DNA of 48,209 bases from Bermanella sp034110565 (GCA_034110565.1 JAWUYY010000076.1:1-48209), one strand, 5' to 3'. Shown: positions 16,867 through 26,860, numbered from the stretch's first letter. The notes: generated by a model from the letters alone, not told the origin. A program made the numbers and translations.

Positions 16867-17634
16867 ATGAATAATCACTCCCCTCCACAAAACAGAGAAG
16901 TCTGTGGGCATTGCGCAAACAAAGATGAACTGCCATTCGAATTCACCATGGCATTTCAGCCAATCGTCAATGTAAAGACTAATACTATTTTTGGCTATGA
17001 AGCGCTAGTTCGAGGCATGAATAACGAGCCCGCATTTACGATCATTGAGCAAGTCAACAATGGCAACCGATATTTGTTCGACCAACAATGCCGAATCAAA
17101 GCCATCTCCCTTGCCGCAAAACTGAATATTCAGGCCATGCTCAGTATTAATTTTTTGCCCAATGCCGTATATGAACCTCAACGATGCATTAGAACAACAC
17201 TAGAGGCGGCTAAAAAATACAATTTTCCAACCGAAAAAATCATTTTTGAATTCACCGAAGTAGAAAAAATAGAGGATACCGAGCACGTAAAACGTATTGT
17301 AGAATATTATTCTTCGTTAGGGTTTATTACAGCCATTGATGATTTTGGTGCAGGCTATGCGGGGTTGAATTTACTGGCAGACTTTCAAACTAACATCATA
17401 AAATTTGATATGTCACTAATCCGCAACGTGCATTTATCAAAAGCACGTCAATCCATCATTAAGAACTGCTTAAACATATGTGCTGAACTTAACATCACCG
17501 CACTGGCTGAAGGTATTGAAACAATTGAAGAATTTAAGTGGCTAAAGGCAGCAGGCGTTGAATTAATTCAAGGGTATCTCATCGCAAAACCTGGGTTCGA
17601 AAGCTTACCAGAGCCCGTCTTTCCAACATTCTAA
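16867..17634 (+). CDS. EAL-domain cyclic-di-GMP phosphodiesterase
   Basis: 255 residues, essentially a bare EAL domain after a 25-residue N-terminus that contains CGHC. Catalytic and metal-binding positions are all present: YEALVRG (EAL), SINFLPNA (Asn), FEFTEVE (Glu), IDDFGAGYAGLN (DDFG loop), IIKFDMSLI (Lys), LAEGIET (Glu) and IQGY (Gln). It should therefore hydrolyse c-di-GMP to pGpG. There is no sensor domain, GGDEF domain or membrane helix. The CxxC at the N-terminus could bind metal or sense redox (inference). AAGG lies 6 nt before the ATG. It is monocistronic. Confidence 0.93.
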   Translation: MNNHSPPQNREVCGHCANKDELPFEFTMAFQPIVNVKTNTIFGYEALVRGMNNEPAFTIIEQVNNGNRYLFDQQCRIKAISLAAKLNIQAMLSINFLPNAVYEPQRCIRTTLEAAKKYNFPTEKIIFEFTEVEKIEDTEHVKRIVEYYSSLGFITAIDDFGAGYAGLNLLADFQTNIIKFDMSLIRNVHLSKARQSIIKNCLNICAELNITALAEGIETIEEFKWLKAAGVELIQGYLIAKPGFESLPEPVFPTF

Positions 17635-17730
17635 TCTCATAAACAAACAGCATCACGTTGATAGATACAACTTTCAATTGCCTTCTATTGTATGCTTATA
17701 TCTATTGATTCAAATACGGGCTTATTTTCT

Positions 17731-19434
17731 ATGAAATTTTCAATCTTACTATTTTGTATTGCCCTTGCTATTGCAAGTTGTAGCTCAGAGACAGCTAACA
17801 AATCAAACCATCTTGGTGCCGTAGCATCTGCACATCCATTAGCCACTCAAGCTGGTATCGATATCCTAAATCAGGGCGGCAACGCTTTTGATGCCGCCGT
17901 TGCAACCGCAGCTGTTTTAGCCGTAGTAGAACCTTACAGTGCTGGTATGGGTGGCGGTGGTTTTTGGCTTTTACATGACGCAAAAACAAACAAAAATATT
18001 TTCGTTGATGCCCGAGAAAAAGCCCCACTTAAAGCACACCGAGACATGTATTTGGATGAACAAGGCAACATCATTCCAAAACTCTCAATTAACGGCCCTA
18101 TGGCAGCAGGGATTCCAGGACAAGCGGCAGCCTTTGTACACCTTTCTAAGAAATACGGTGAACTGCCTTTAAGTAACACGCTAAGCGCTGCAATTAAAAT
18201 CGCTAACCAAGGTTTTGCCACCGACCATCACTACGAAAAACTTGCAGGCTACCGTAAAGACACACTCAATCAATACCCTAGCGCTGCCAAAATATTTTTA
18301 GAGAACGGCCAAGCACCAAAAGCTGGTTTCATCATTAAACAGCCTGACCTTGCCAACACTCTACAAGCAATTGTAGATAGCGGCTTTGATGGATTTTACA
18401 AAGGCAAGGTCGCACAACAATTGGTTAAACAAGTGCAACAAGACGGCGGTATTTGGCAACTAGCCGATTTAGAAAAATATCAAATCATCGAGCGCGAACC
18501 TATTGTTAGCCAATACCAAAACTATCAAATAATCAGCGCACCACCACCGAGTTCTGGCGGCATTGCCATTGCCCAAATGTTAAATATGTTAGAAAGTTTA
18601 CAGCCTGACATCAATTGGCAAACATTAAACGAAGCGGATCAAGTGCATTTATTAAGTGAAGTGATGCGCCGAGCCTACTTTGATCGTGCCCATTATTTAG
18701 GAGACCCTGATTTTGTAAATGTCCCTCAAGAAAATTTACTGAGCAAAGATTACAATGCTACCTTAGCGCAAACCATCACTATGGATAAAGCCACAGACAG
18801 TAAAACACTCGGCAGTCAGGTACAAATATTAGAAGGATTTCATACCACTCACTTAAGTGTATTGGATAAAAACGGCAACCGTGTAAGCGCCACGCTTAGC
18901 ATCAACCTACCTTTTGGCAGTGCTTATTTAGCCGACGGAACTGGCGTGTTGCTCAACAATGAAATGGATGACTTCTCTTCAAAACCTGGCACACCCAACG
19001 CCTATGGTTTAGTGGGGAATGAAGCCAACGCCATCGCACCAGAAAAGCGTCCCCTATCAAGCATGACCCCAAGCTTTGTAGAAGGTAATTCACAAGTGGC
19101 CATACTCGGCACCCCTGGTGGCAGTCGAATTATTACCATGGTGTTTCTGGGCATGCTTGAACATTTACAAGAAAACCCTGTTGAAAACTGGGTTGATAAA
19201 AACCGCTTCCATCATCAATATTTACCTGATGTCATTCAGCATGAGCCAGATGCATTTTCAGATGACGTTAAACAAACACTTATTACCAAGGGCCATAAGC
19301 TAAAAAATATCGGCCGTAAGTACGGCAATATGCAAGCAATATTACTCAATAAAAAAACCGGCCAAGTAACCGCCGCCGCTGACAAACGGGCTGTTGGGCT
19401 GGCTAAAATACAAAAGATAAACCTTATTAAATAG
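17731..19434 (+). CDS. ggt: gamma-glutamyltransferase (lipoprotein form)
   Basis: 567 residues from the chosen ATG. It cleaves gamma-glutamyl bonds of glutathione in the periplasm and is made as a proenzyme that self-cleaves. The N-terminus MKFSILLFCIALAIASCSS is a lipoprotein signal with Cys at 17. The large subunit has GGNAFDAAVATAAVLAVVEPYSAGMGGGGF. The self-cleavage site and catalytic Thr lie in EGFHTTHLSVLDKNGN, followed by NNEMDDFS and the PLSSMTPSF and GTPGGSRI small-subunit motifs. The frame is open 13 codons upstream to another ATG, but that would place polar residues before the signal peptide. It lies 8 bp before elyC, likely co-transcribed. Confidence 0.94.
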   Translation: MKFSILLFCIALAIASCSSETANKSNHLGAVASAHPLATQAGIDILNQGGNAFDAAVATAAVLAVVEPYSAGMGGGGFWLLHDAKTNKNIFVDAREKAPLKAHRDMYLDEQGNIIPKLSINGPMAAGIPGQAAAFVHLSKKYGELPLSNTLSAAIKIANQGFATDHHYEKLAGYRKDTLNQYPSAAKIFLENGQAPKAGFIIKQPDLANTLQAIVDSGFDGFYKGKVAQQLVKQVQQDGGIWQLADLEKYQIIEREPIVSQYQNYQIISAPPPSSGGIAIAQMLNMLESLQPDINWQTLNEADQVHLLSEVMRRAYFDRAHYLGDPDFVNVPQENLLSKDYNATLAQTITMDKATDSKTLGSQVQILEGFHTTHLSVLDKNGNRVSATLSINLPFGSAYLADGTGVLLNNEMDDFSSKPGTPNAYGLVGNEANAIAPEKRPLSSMTPSFVEGNSQVAILGTPGGSRIITMVFLGMLEHLQENPVENWVDKNRFHHQYLPDVIQHEPDAFSDDVKQTLITKGHKLKNIGRKYGNMQAILLNKKTGQVTAAADKRAVGLAKIQKINLIK

Positions 19435-19442
19435 AACCTGAC

Positions 19443-20195
19443 ATGTTAGAGATTGGTTTTTTAATCAAGAAAACAATTGCTTTTTGGCTTATGCCATTAA
19501 GCTTGGTGGTTTTATTATTGGCACTGTCTGTTTTTTTCTTATGGAAAAAACCGCAAGCACCAACCGGTAAAGTACTTGCCACTATTTCATTGGTTTGTTT
19601 ATTTGTTTTCAGCTGGAATCCTATTTCAAATGCCTTGCTGCGCGGTATTGAGCAAAGTAATACACCATTTGATATAAGTGTTCCGGTCAATTATGTGGTC
19701 GTACTGGGAAATGAAGTGATCAGCGATCCTAGTATTCCTTTAAGTAGCCATCTTTCCAGTTCAGCCATTGCCCGCTTACTTGAAGGCTTACGTATTTTGA
19801 GCGCCAACCCACACGCCCAATTAATAGTTACGGGTTATGGCGGCAATAATTCAAAAAGCAGTGCTCTGGTTTATAAAGAAATGGCTGTCAGCTTAGGCAT
19901 ACCCGCCAATCAAATTATCACGCTTGATTGGCCAAAAGACACAGAAGAAGAAGTGCAAGCAGTCAAACAACTCGTGGGTAACGACGTTATTGCAGTCGCC
20001 ACTAGCGCCAGTCACATGCCCAGAGCTATTCAGTTTTTTAATGACGAAAACATTAAAGCCATACCAGCACCGACTTTCTATCTAGCCAAATACGCACAGA
20101 AAACCAACTGGCGTTTTGATGCGGCAGGGTTATTAAAAACAGAACGTAGCATTTATGAATACATTGGCCAATTATGGCAGTGGTTAAAAAATTAA
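19443..20195 (+). CDS. elyC: DUF218 envelope protein ElyC/SanA type
   Basis: 250 residues with two N-terminal membrane helices (about 12-32 and 42-62). The DUF218 core follows, with VNYVVVLGNEV, ARLLEGLRIL, LIVTGYGGNNSKSSALVYKEMA, DTEEEVQAV and ATSASHMPRA. In E. coli ElyC affects peptidoglycan and undecaprenyl-phosphate metabolism. The two-helix topology and length fit ElyC better than YdcF. It starts 8 bp after ggt and ends 4 nt inside the end of the convergent HAD gene. Confidence 0.85.
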   Translation: MLEIGFLIKKTIAFWLMPLSLVVLLLALSVFFLWKKPQAPTGKVLATISLVCLFVFSWNPISNALLRGIEQSNTPFDISVPVNYVVVLGNEVISDPSIPLSSHLSSSAIARLLEGLRILSANPHAQLIVTGYGGNNSKSSALVYKEMAVSLGIPANQIITLDWPKDTEEEVQAVKQLVGNDVIAVATSASHMPRAIQFFNDENIKAIPAPTFYLAKYAQKTNWRFDAAGLLKTERSIYEYIGQLWQWLKN

Positions 20196-20884
20196 AGTAA
20201 CTCGCGGATATGCTTAATGGCCACATTAGGCTGAAACTCTTGCTGCCATTGACGGGTGCCATCGTTTAACCAAGCTGTTTTCATTCCTATCTCATGTGCC
20301 CCTTGCATATCCTGAACTGGGTGATCACCCACGTGTAAGACTTGGGCGGCATAACAGTTCGTACGCTCTAAGGCATGCTCAAAAATATCGGGGAATGGCT
20401 TAGGTCGATCAAATTTTTCCGCTTGCAAGCAAAACTCAAACGCATGGGATAGCCCAGTTTTTTCAATATCTGCATTGCCGTTCGTAATAGCTATAAGCCT
20501 ATAATTTTGTTTTAAGCCTGTAAGAGTTTGCAATACGTGATCAAACAGGACTACTTGCTGGCGTGCTTCATGAAATTCAATAAAGCAGGCCTTGGCTAAA
20601 TCAACAGAAGATGAATACCCTAACTCAGAAAACAATTCCTCTAGAAACAACCGGCGTGCATCACTGATTTTATTAACAAGGTGAGGATTTGATTGAATGA
20701 ACTGGATTTTTCTATCGCGCAGCTCTTGCTGAGAAAGGGTTTCAGATACTCGCGGCGTATGCTCTTGCATCCAGTCAAGCATGACTTTTTCGGCATGCAT
20801 AATGACTTGGGTTCCATTCCACAACGTGTCGTCTAAATCGAAACTGATGACTTTGACGCCTGAGGGAATGATTTTTTTTGACAT
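20192..20884 (-). CDS. HAD-superfamily phosphatase, YigB-like
   Basis: 230 residues. HAD motif I is VISFDLDDTLWNG (nucleophile Asp at about 16), motif II AITNGNADIEKTG, the conserved Lys is in the FDRPKPFPDIFEHAL segment, and motif IV is HVGDHPVQDMQGA. In E. coli YigB dephosphorylates a riboflavin-pathway intermediate and lies in the dapF-yigA-xerC-yigB series. Here it follows the DUF484 gene by 2 bp with no xerC between. The substrate is inferred from homology and context only. Confidence 0.88.
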   Translation of the reverse strand: MSKKIIPSGVKVISFDLDDTLWNGTQVIMHAEKVMLDWMQEHTPRVSETLSQQELRDRKIQFIQSNPHLVNKISDARRLFLEELFSELGYSSSVDLAKACFIEFHEARQQVVLFDHVLQTLTGLKQNYRLIAITNGNADIEKTGLSHAFEFCLQAEKFDRPKPFPDIFEHALERTNCYAAQVLHVGDHPVQDMQGAHEIGMKTAWLNDGTRQWQQEFQPNVAIKHIRELL

Positions 20885-20886
20885 GG

Positions 20887-21546
20887 CTACAATAAAATAT
20901 CCAAACGGCGACTGACTATCTCACTTACATAATCTAAAAATAACGTGTCCATATTACTTTTAAAATAGTCATCGTCTTTGTGACCAATAGATAAAATGCC
21001 TAAATCATTTTTCAACAAACACGCGGCCATGGAGCCGACTCGAGAACGATCATGGAAAAATAATTCCATTTGATCATCGCTCAACTGACCACAAAATGCT
21101 TGCTTGCGGCCAAAGTGACGCACAAGCTGATCTTGCATTTCAATCTCGGTGACGGACTGCATGGTCATGGCAGGTACAAATAAAGTAATACACGCGTGGT
21201 CAACTCCATACACAGCGGTCATGGCTTGCTGTAAGGATTGTTCTACCTCTTCGATGGATTGCGCATCTAATAAATCTAACGTTAAGCGACGGGTTTGTTC
21301 AAATAGTCGATCGTTCCGACGGGCGTTATCCACAAGCTGTTGCAGACGCTCGTGTAATTCATTATTTTTTTCACGCAAGATTTTACTTTGGTATTCCACT
21401 AAAGAAACCGATGCACCCGTTTCATGGGGCACATCAAGCTGCGCTACGATTTCAGGATAGTGACGAAAGAAGTCTGGGCGCTGTTTTAAAAATGCCGCTA
21501 CTTCACGCTCATTAAGAGCATTTTTATCCTGTTTAGTTTTTTCCAT
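20887..21546 (-). CDS. DUF484 (GAF-like) protein, YigA type
   Basis: 219 residues. The N-terminal conserved segment REVAAFLKQRPDFFRHYPEI is the DUF484 signature. A short coiled region (REKNNELHERLQQLVDNARR) comes next, then a GAF-like domain (MTAVYGVDHACITLFVP … GSMAACLLKNDLGILSIGHKD). The function is unknown, although the family is tied by gene order to dapF and xerC. It starts 109 bp after dapF, separated by a long stem-loop. Confidence 0.88.
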   Translation of the reverse strand: MEKTKQDKNALNEREVAAFLKQRPDFFRHYPEIVAQLDVPHETGASVSLVEYQSKILREKNNELHERLQQLVDNARRNDRLFEQTRRLTLDLLDAQSIEEVEQSLQQAMTAVYGVDHACITLFVPAMTMQSVTEIEMQDQLVRHFGRKQAFCGQLSDDQMELFFHDRSRVGSMAACLLKNDLGILSIGHKDDDYFKSNMDTLFLDYVSEIVSRRLDILL

Positions 21547-21624
21547 AACGCTTTTAGTTTCCGTTTTTAATTCGTAAGGCGCTTTTTATGCTGTCGCTTG
21601 ATGAGGTACTGAACTAGGTTCTCG

Positions 21625-21659
21625 TTAGTTTTAACTCCCTTAGATGGAGTTAAAACTAA
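21625..21659. other. 14-bp perfect stem-loop at the dapF 3' end
   Basis: TTAGTTTTAACTCC and its exact complement flank a 7-nt loop. The right arm overlaps the last bases of dapF including its stop. No T tract follows on the minus strand, so it is a weak terminator at best. It may lower read-through into the DUF484 gene or protect mRNA ends. Confidence 0.6.
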
Positions 21660-22495
21660 ACTTGGATACGACCTTCGAAGACTCTTTCCGCCGGCCCTTT
21701 CATAATGACATCCCCTTCGCCATCCCAACAAATGGTCAGTGCGCCGCCCGGTAGATTCACTTGCACTTCGTCATCCACCAGCCCCCATTTGTGAGCAATC
21801 GCCACAGCGGCACATGCGCCCGTACCACAAGCAAGTGTCCAACCCGCGCCACGTTCATACACGCGTAAATCCATTTCACCACGATCTTTAATTGTCATGA
21901 AACCAACATTCACGCGCTTTGGAAACTGCTCATGTTTTTCAAGTTCTGGGCCTAACTGATTCACGATGGCGGCATTGACATCATCTACTTGCATCACACA
22001 ATGTGGATTGCCCATAGACACCGCACCCACCGTGGCTTGGTAACGACCATCATTTAGCGGCACATCTATAATGTACTGATCTTGTTGCGCTGGTACATCA
22101 AAGGGTAAGTCACTTGGCGTGAATCGCGCTTTACCCATGTTAACCACCACGTCGCCGTCGTTTTCAATTTTTAATTCAATAATGCCCGAATTGGTTTCGA
22201 CCTTAATTGGATTTTTTGCAGTTAAGCGCGCATCGTGAACAAAGCGCGCAAAACAGCGCGCACCGTTGCCGCATTGTTCGACTTCACTGCCGTCAGCGTT
22301 ATAAATGCGATAACGAAAATCCACCTCTGGATTAGATGGCGTTTCGACAATTAATAACTGATCAAAACCGATGCCGAATTGGCGATCGCTTAACTGGCGA
22401 ACCAGTTCTGGGCGAAACGCAAAATGCTGGGTGACTAAATCCACCACCATAAAGTCGTTGCCTAGGCCGTGCATTTTGCTAAAGCGTAATAACAT
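21656..22495 (-). CDS. dapF: diaminopimelate epimerase DapF
   Basis: Interconverts LL- and meso-diaminopimelate for lysine and peptidoglycan synthesis. 279 residues. The start MLLRFSKMHGLGNDFMVVD is classic. The two active-site Cys are in EQCGNGARCFARF (about 76) and TLACGTGACAAVAIA (about 220). It lies 11 bp after lysA in the same direction, so the last two lysine-pathway enzymes are co-expressed. Confidence 0.97.
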   Translation of the reverse strand: MLLRFSKMHGLGNDFMVVDLVTQHFAFRPELVRQLSDRQFGIGFDQLLIVETPSNPEVDFRYRIYNADGSEVEQCGNGARCFARFVHDARLTAKNPIKVETNSGIIELKIENDGDVVVNMGKARFTPSDLPFDVPAQQDQYIIDVPLNDGRYQATVGAVSMGNPHCVMQVDDVNAAIVNQLGPELEKHEQFPKRVNVGFMTIKDRGEMDLRVYERGAGWTLACGTGACAAVAIAHKWGLVDDEVQVNLPGGALTICWDGEGDVIMKGPAERVFEGRIQV

Positions 22496-22506
22496 TGCCG
22501 AATGCC

Positions 22507-23760
22507 TTATTCTGAGATTAATGTTTCTAACATTAACTGATCTGAAATGGTTTCGCGACGACGAATAAGATGAACCTTATCGCCATCAACCATGACTTCA
22601 GCTGGCTTGTTACGCGTATTGTAATTAGACGCCATGGCAAAGCCGTAAGCCCCTGAACTCATCACAGCTAACAAATCACCAGGTTGCAGTGCAAGTTCAC
22701 GATCTTTACCTAAGAAGTCACCTGTCTCACACACAGGGCCAACCACATCATAAGACTGCTTAGGTGTGTTGCTGCGCGGTTGAACTTCAACAATACGCTG
22801 CCATGCACTGTATAAAGATGGGCGAATTAAATCGTTCATGCCGCCATCAATAATGGCAAAGTGCTTGTCGCCATTGTTTTTCAAATACTCGACTTGTGTA
22901 ACAAATACACCCGCGTTAGCCGCAATAGAACGACCCGGTTCTAATACTAGCTTTAAATTGCGACCAGCTAGTTTTGGTAATATTGCATCTGCAAAATCCT
23001 GTGGCGTAGGCGGTACTTCGTCATCGTAAGTCACACCTAAACCGCCACCTAAATCAATGTGCTCAAGTTCGATGCCTTGGGCTTTTAACTCATCAATTAA
23101 GGCCAGCACTCGATCAAGTGCATCAAGGTAGGGGTCAATTTGCGTTAATTGCGAGCCGATATGGCAATCCACACCTTTAATTGTAATGCCTTCTAATTCG
23201 TTCGCTCGGGCATATACGTCTTTGGCGGTATCAATATCCACACCAAATTTATTTTCTTTCAAACCCGTGGAAATATACGGATGTGTTTGTGCATCCACAT
23301 CTGGGTTCACGCGTAAAGACACTGGTGCTTTCACACCCATATCAACCGCCACGTCATTTAAGCGTTCAAGTTCAGCGGCACTTTCGACATTAAAGCAATG
23401 CACGCCTACGGCCAGCGCACGGCGCATTTCATCTGCGGTTTTCGCCACCCCAGAGAACACCATTTTATCAGGCGAGCCACCGGCTTTTAGTACGCGCTCT
23501 AATTCGCCCACAGAGACAATATCAAACCCTGCGCCCAATTTAGCCAGCACATTAAGCACCGCAATATTGGAGTTGGCTTTCACCGCATAACATACCAAAG
23601 CGTCTTGGCCCTTTAAGGCATCCGCATAGGCAAGGTAATGCTGGCTAAATGCTTGACGAGAATACACATACAATGGCGTACCAAAACGATCTGCTAGATC
23701 GCTAACGGCACATCCTTCGGCAAATAGTTCACCATTTTGATAATCAAATACATCTGTCAT
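22507..23760 (-). CDS. lysA: diaminopimelate decarboxylase LysA
   Basis: PLP-dependent decarboxylation of meso-diaminopimelate to lysine. 417 residues. The PLP-binding lysine is in YAVKANSN (K61), with CHIGSQL, EHIDLGGGLGV, EPGRSIAANAG and IDGGMNDLIRPSLY; the partner active-site motif is GPVCETGDFLGKDR. The gene order lptM-lysA-dapF is the standard gammaproteobacterial one. Confidence 0.97.
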   Translation of the reverse strand: MTDVFDYQNGELFAEGCAVSDLADRFGTPLYVYSRQAFSQHYLAYADALKGQDALVCYAVKANSNIAVLNVLAKLGAGFDIVSVGELERVLKAGGSPDKMVFSGVAKTADEMRRALAVGVHCFNVESAAELERLNDVAVDMGVKAPVSLRVNPDVDAQTHPYISTGLKENKFGVDIDTAKDVYARANELEGITIKGVDCHIGSQLTQIDPYLDALDRVLALIDELKAQGIELEHIDLGGGLGVTYDDEVPPTPQDFADAILPKLAGRNLKLVLEPGRSIAANAGVFVTQVEYLKNNGDKHFAIIDGGMNDLIRPSLYSAWQRIVEVQPRSNTPKQSYDVVGPVCETGDFLGKDRELALQPGDLLAVMSSGAYGFAMASNYNTRNKPAEVMVDGDKVHLIRRRETISDQLMLETLISE

Positions 23761-23774
23761 AGCAATTCTTAGCC

Positions 23775-23912
23775 TTACGGCTGGCCCTGTGTAGTGGACG
23801 TGGCGGCTTCTGATTGAGGCATTGTTTGGGGTTTATCTTGTGGCAAGTACAAGGCCCCTTTTTGTCCGCATCCACTAAGGATGAGCACAGCCAATAAAAT
23901 CAAATAGCGCAT
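23775..23912 (-). CDS. lptM: LPS-assembly lipoprotein LptM (YifL)
   Basis: A 45-residue lipoprotein. The signal MRYLILLAVLILSGC ends in a lipobox with Cys at 15, followed at once by GQKGALYLP, the near-invariant LptM/YifL signature that stabilises the LptDE outer-membrane LPS translocon. The tail is Pro/Gln/Thr rich. It is 14 bp upstream of lysA, its usual position. Confidence 0.93.
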   Translation of the reverse strand: MRYLILLAVLILSGCGQKGALYLPQDKPQTMPQSEAATSTTQGQP

Positions 23913-23992
23913 GTCGATGGCTCATTTAAAATAAAGGGGGCAATTATAGGGGTTTCCCACCATGCTGGATAGGCCGTAACTCAGGAAAGAGC

Positions 23993-26860
23993 CTAGGAAT
24001 CGTTGCTGTTTTTTTGTGGGTACAATTCGCTTAGGGCAAGATTAAGGCGCTGCTCAAGTTTGTACTTATAATCGAGATAACTACAGGTTTGCAGCACTTG
24101 ATTGCCATTGCGGGTATGTAAGCGATCAGAAATAGCAATATCCGTAATATACACAGGATACGGCTTATTATGCTGACGCAAGCTAACAAGATGACGCACT
24201 AAAGCTTTATATACTTGATCGCCGTACTCCATTTGACTGAAATCTTCCTGCTCGCATTGCAAAATAAACCCCAGCTTATTGTTTGCATCAAAGTCCACCT
24301 GCGCATGCACATCAAAATAACGACCTTGCCCTAGACCTTCTTTGGGTCGAATGGGGCGCATGGTTAACGGCGTTTCTTTTGTCGGCAGCATGACTTCAAA
24401 ATATTCTATTTGCCGCTGCTGGACGCTTTCTTGTTTCCCATAACGATGTCGATTCTGACGGTATTCCACCTGACGTAAAAAATGATTAAGCGGGTTAATC
24501 AATGCCGCCTCGTTGTACATGGGTGTACGCCACTGAATCAGCGAACCACGCTCATCGATGACATAAATTTGCGCCTGCTGATCTTGGCGAAGGTAATAGA
24601 CTTGCAAGCTGCCTGGACGGGCATTTTCGCACACCATTCTAATAACTGAGCCACGTAATGCATGGCTGTCGAGCATGATCTGACTGTGAAAACGCTGCGG
24701 CTTAGACAACTGACGAAACAATTGAGTGGGCTTCTCGTAATGGTAAATCACGGGCCGTCCTTCACTGAATTGAATCAAATGATATTCATTGGATATTTGT
24801 AAAATATAGCGGCGACGGTGGTTGGTTTTATTGCCATAAAAGCATTGACGCACCTCCTCCATGACTCGCTCTACTCGTTCAGCAATGGCTTTAGGGCGGG
24901 TCGCACAGCAGCAATATACATTTAATACAGGAGGTTCTTGCGTACTGTCGGGCGGGTAGGACATTAGGTAATCTTCAATGACACGCAACAAGGTATTTTG
25001 CCCTTCATAGCGAGTAACCAAGACTTCCCGCCAACTGTTAAACACCATTTGATCGATGGTCAGCACTAAGTTTTCTTTTAGCGCGCTATAGCCCAATGAG
25101 TCGGTACGATTGGATATTTTATGAATACCTCGGCGGGTATAATGACTCATGGGGTCAACAAATACATTAATGTACAAACTGATGTATCGAGGCACAGGAG
25201 GCTCATCAAAATTAGTTTCAATACTCTCGGTTAGAGGCGTTTGATAGAAACTGTTTATGATTTCTTTTAGCTCGTAATCTTGGCCATGCTGGCGCCCTTG
25301 ATACATGACGACATTGGTGCCCTTTGCCATAACTTGATTCACATGACACCAAGCCAAAAGCTCAATCAAACTGGCGGATTTCTTAATGGGATTTTGCGCG
25401 CTACCGGGGCGGGCTATACCTGTGTATAAACTCCACGCCATTTGCGGGATGCGTTGGCGAACATGCTGACGACTGAGATGTAAGCTGAGTTTCTCTTCTT
25501 GAATATCCTTACTGATACCTGGATTTATTAGGTCAATTTTGCCTGGCTTGCGGTCAAATGTGGCATAGAGTTTATGCCCTAACAAGGTCATGTCTTTTGC
25601 CGTCAACATGGTCTCCTGTTGATAACTACGACCATACTGCGACAAAAACTTATAGCTGTGGATAAGTTCATTCACTAATGTCTTACGCTCTTGCATCACC
25701 GTCTGGACCTGCCACTGAGGTCGATTATCTAGGTGCAACAACAAGCCTTCTGTCCAGCCCCACTCATTAATCACCGGCTTTAAAAAGTCTCGTTTCCAGT
25801 GCTTGCGCCGCCCAGGTTGGCTCATGGGGACATTGGCTTTGAAGTAAATACAGCGGCGCACTAGCTCCAATCGAGACACTTCATCACGGGCTAATAAGTA
25901 CGCTTCTAGGCGGTCATACAGCAATAAATACGGGTCAAGCTTATCGAGCTTGGTTCCTTCTTTAAAAATACGGGCTTTTAAATCTAAGCTAAGAGGCCGC
26001 ACCTCTGGATAACTACTGGCGTAGGCTTCTGTGAGAAATAACTTCAAAATGGACTTATAAGGGCTACCAATGGCCTTGTAGAGCTGCCACATGCCTGCCC
26101 CGACAAACTCCCCCGCTGGAATGGTCCCTATACCCCCAAAGTCGATGACTTCGCTTGGCTTCACAAAACCTTGTTCTTGCAAGCGGTATACAAAGTCATC
26201 GTAATTATCTTCATGCTCCACCGGCACCAACCACCACAAGGGATAGCAACCACAAAGTAAAATACTGGTACGGTAAAATTCATCTAACAACAAATGGTGT
26301 TGCGCGCTGCCACAATCTTCGCCGTCTAAATCGTTACGCTCCCCTTTGACAAATTTTTCGGCATCCATCAAAAAAAAGTGCGCTTCAAGACCAATGTTAT
26401 CTGCCCATTTTTCGATAGCCGTGGCTTTTTCTTGCAGCAGATCTAATTCTACTTGAGGCATGGAGGGCTCGTGACACAGCCAAATATCGAGATCACTCCC
26501 GCCGCTATGGCCCAAAGAGCCACAACTGCCCATGATAAACATGCTCTTAATCTTGGTATTGCCACTGCGCCTTTGGGAATACTGAAAACCCATGGCCAAG
26601 CCCGCTGCCGCACGGATAGTGTCTTTATTAGGATTATATCGAGCCACCCCACAAGGACATTCGTAACCCACAAAGCCAGGCAACTTCTCATGATTGACGT
26701 GATACAAGAGGCCGATAATATCCAGCAACACGCGCTGGCGCTCACTTAGCGCTAACTGAGTACGCTCCAAGCGATGCTGGTTGTAGGCCAAAAAGCGCTT
26801 TACTACCGTAGTAGCTAGATTCTTATCGAATCCTTTAGCGCCCTTGGTTAAATCTGTCAT
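23993..26860 (-). CDS. cyaA: class I adenylate cyclase CyaA
   Basis: Makes cAMP for CRP signalling. 955 residues, longer than the E. coli enzyme (848). The N-terminal catalytic nucleotidyltransferase motif GSCGSLGHSGGSDLDIW (about 111-127) contains the metal-binding Asp pair. Downstream it carries the class I sequence KALIGSPYKSILKLFLTEAY-like block (here AIGSPYKSILKLFLTEAY) and a long C-terminal regulatory region. It has no membrane segment. It is on the minus strand, with an AT-rich 347-bp gap shared with the divergent rpmB promoter region. Confidence 0.96.
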   Translation of the reverse strand: MTDLTKGAKGFDKNLATTVVKRFLAYNQHRLERTQLALSERQRVLLDIIGLLYHVNHEKLPGFVGYECPCGVARYNPNKDTIRAAAGLAMGFQYSQRRSGNTKIKSMFIMGSCGSLGHSGGSDLDIWLCHEPSMPQVELDLLQEKATAIEKWADNIGLEAHFFLMDAEKFVKGERNDLDGEDCGSAQHHLLLDEFYRTSILLCGCYPLWWLVPVEHEDNYDDFVYRLQEQGFVKPSEVIDFGGIGTIPAGEFVGAGMWQLYKAIGSPYKSILKLFLTEAYASSYPEVRPLSLDLKARIFKEGTKLDKLDPYLLLYDRLEAYLLARDEVSRLELVRRCIYFKANVPMSQPGRRKHWKRDFLKPVINEWGWTEGLLLHLDNRPQWQVQTVMQERKTLVNELIHSYKFLSQYGRSYQQETMLTAKDMTLLGHKLYATFDRKPGKIDLINPGISKDIQEEKLSLHLSRQHVRQRIPQMAWSLYTGIARPGSAQNPIKKSASLIELLAWCHVNQVMAKGTNVVMYQGRQHGQDYELKEIINSFYQTPLTESIETNFDEPPVPRYISLYINVFVDPMSHYTRRGIHKISNRTDSLGYSALKENLVLTIDQMVFNSWREVLVTRYEGQNTLLRVIEDYLMSYPPDSTQEPPVLNVYCCCATRPKAIAERVERVMEEVRQCFYGNKTNHRRRYILQISNEYHLIQFSEGRPVIYHYEKPTQLFRQLSKPQRFHSQIMLDSHALRGSVIRMVCENARPGSLQVYYLRQDQQAQIYVIDERGSLIQWRTPMYNEAALINPLNHFLRQVEYRQNRHRYGKQESVQQRQIEYFEVMLPTKETPLTMRPIRPKEGLGQGRYFDVHAQVDFDANNKLGFILQCEQEDFSQMEYGDQVYKALVRHLVSLRQHNKPYPVYITDIAISDRLHTRNGNQVLQTCSYLDYKYKLEQRLNLALSELYPQKNSNDS

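Noticed and set aside
26453..26749. Open frames on both strands inside cyaA
   Set aside because: They overlap the strongly conserved catalytic part of cyaA; typical shadow frames.
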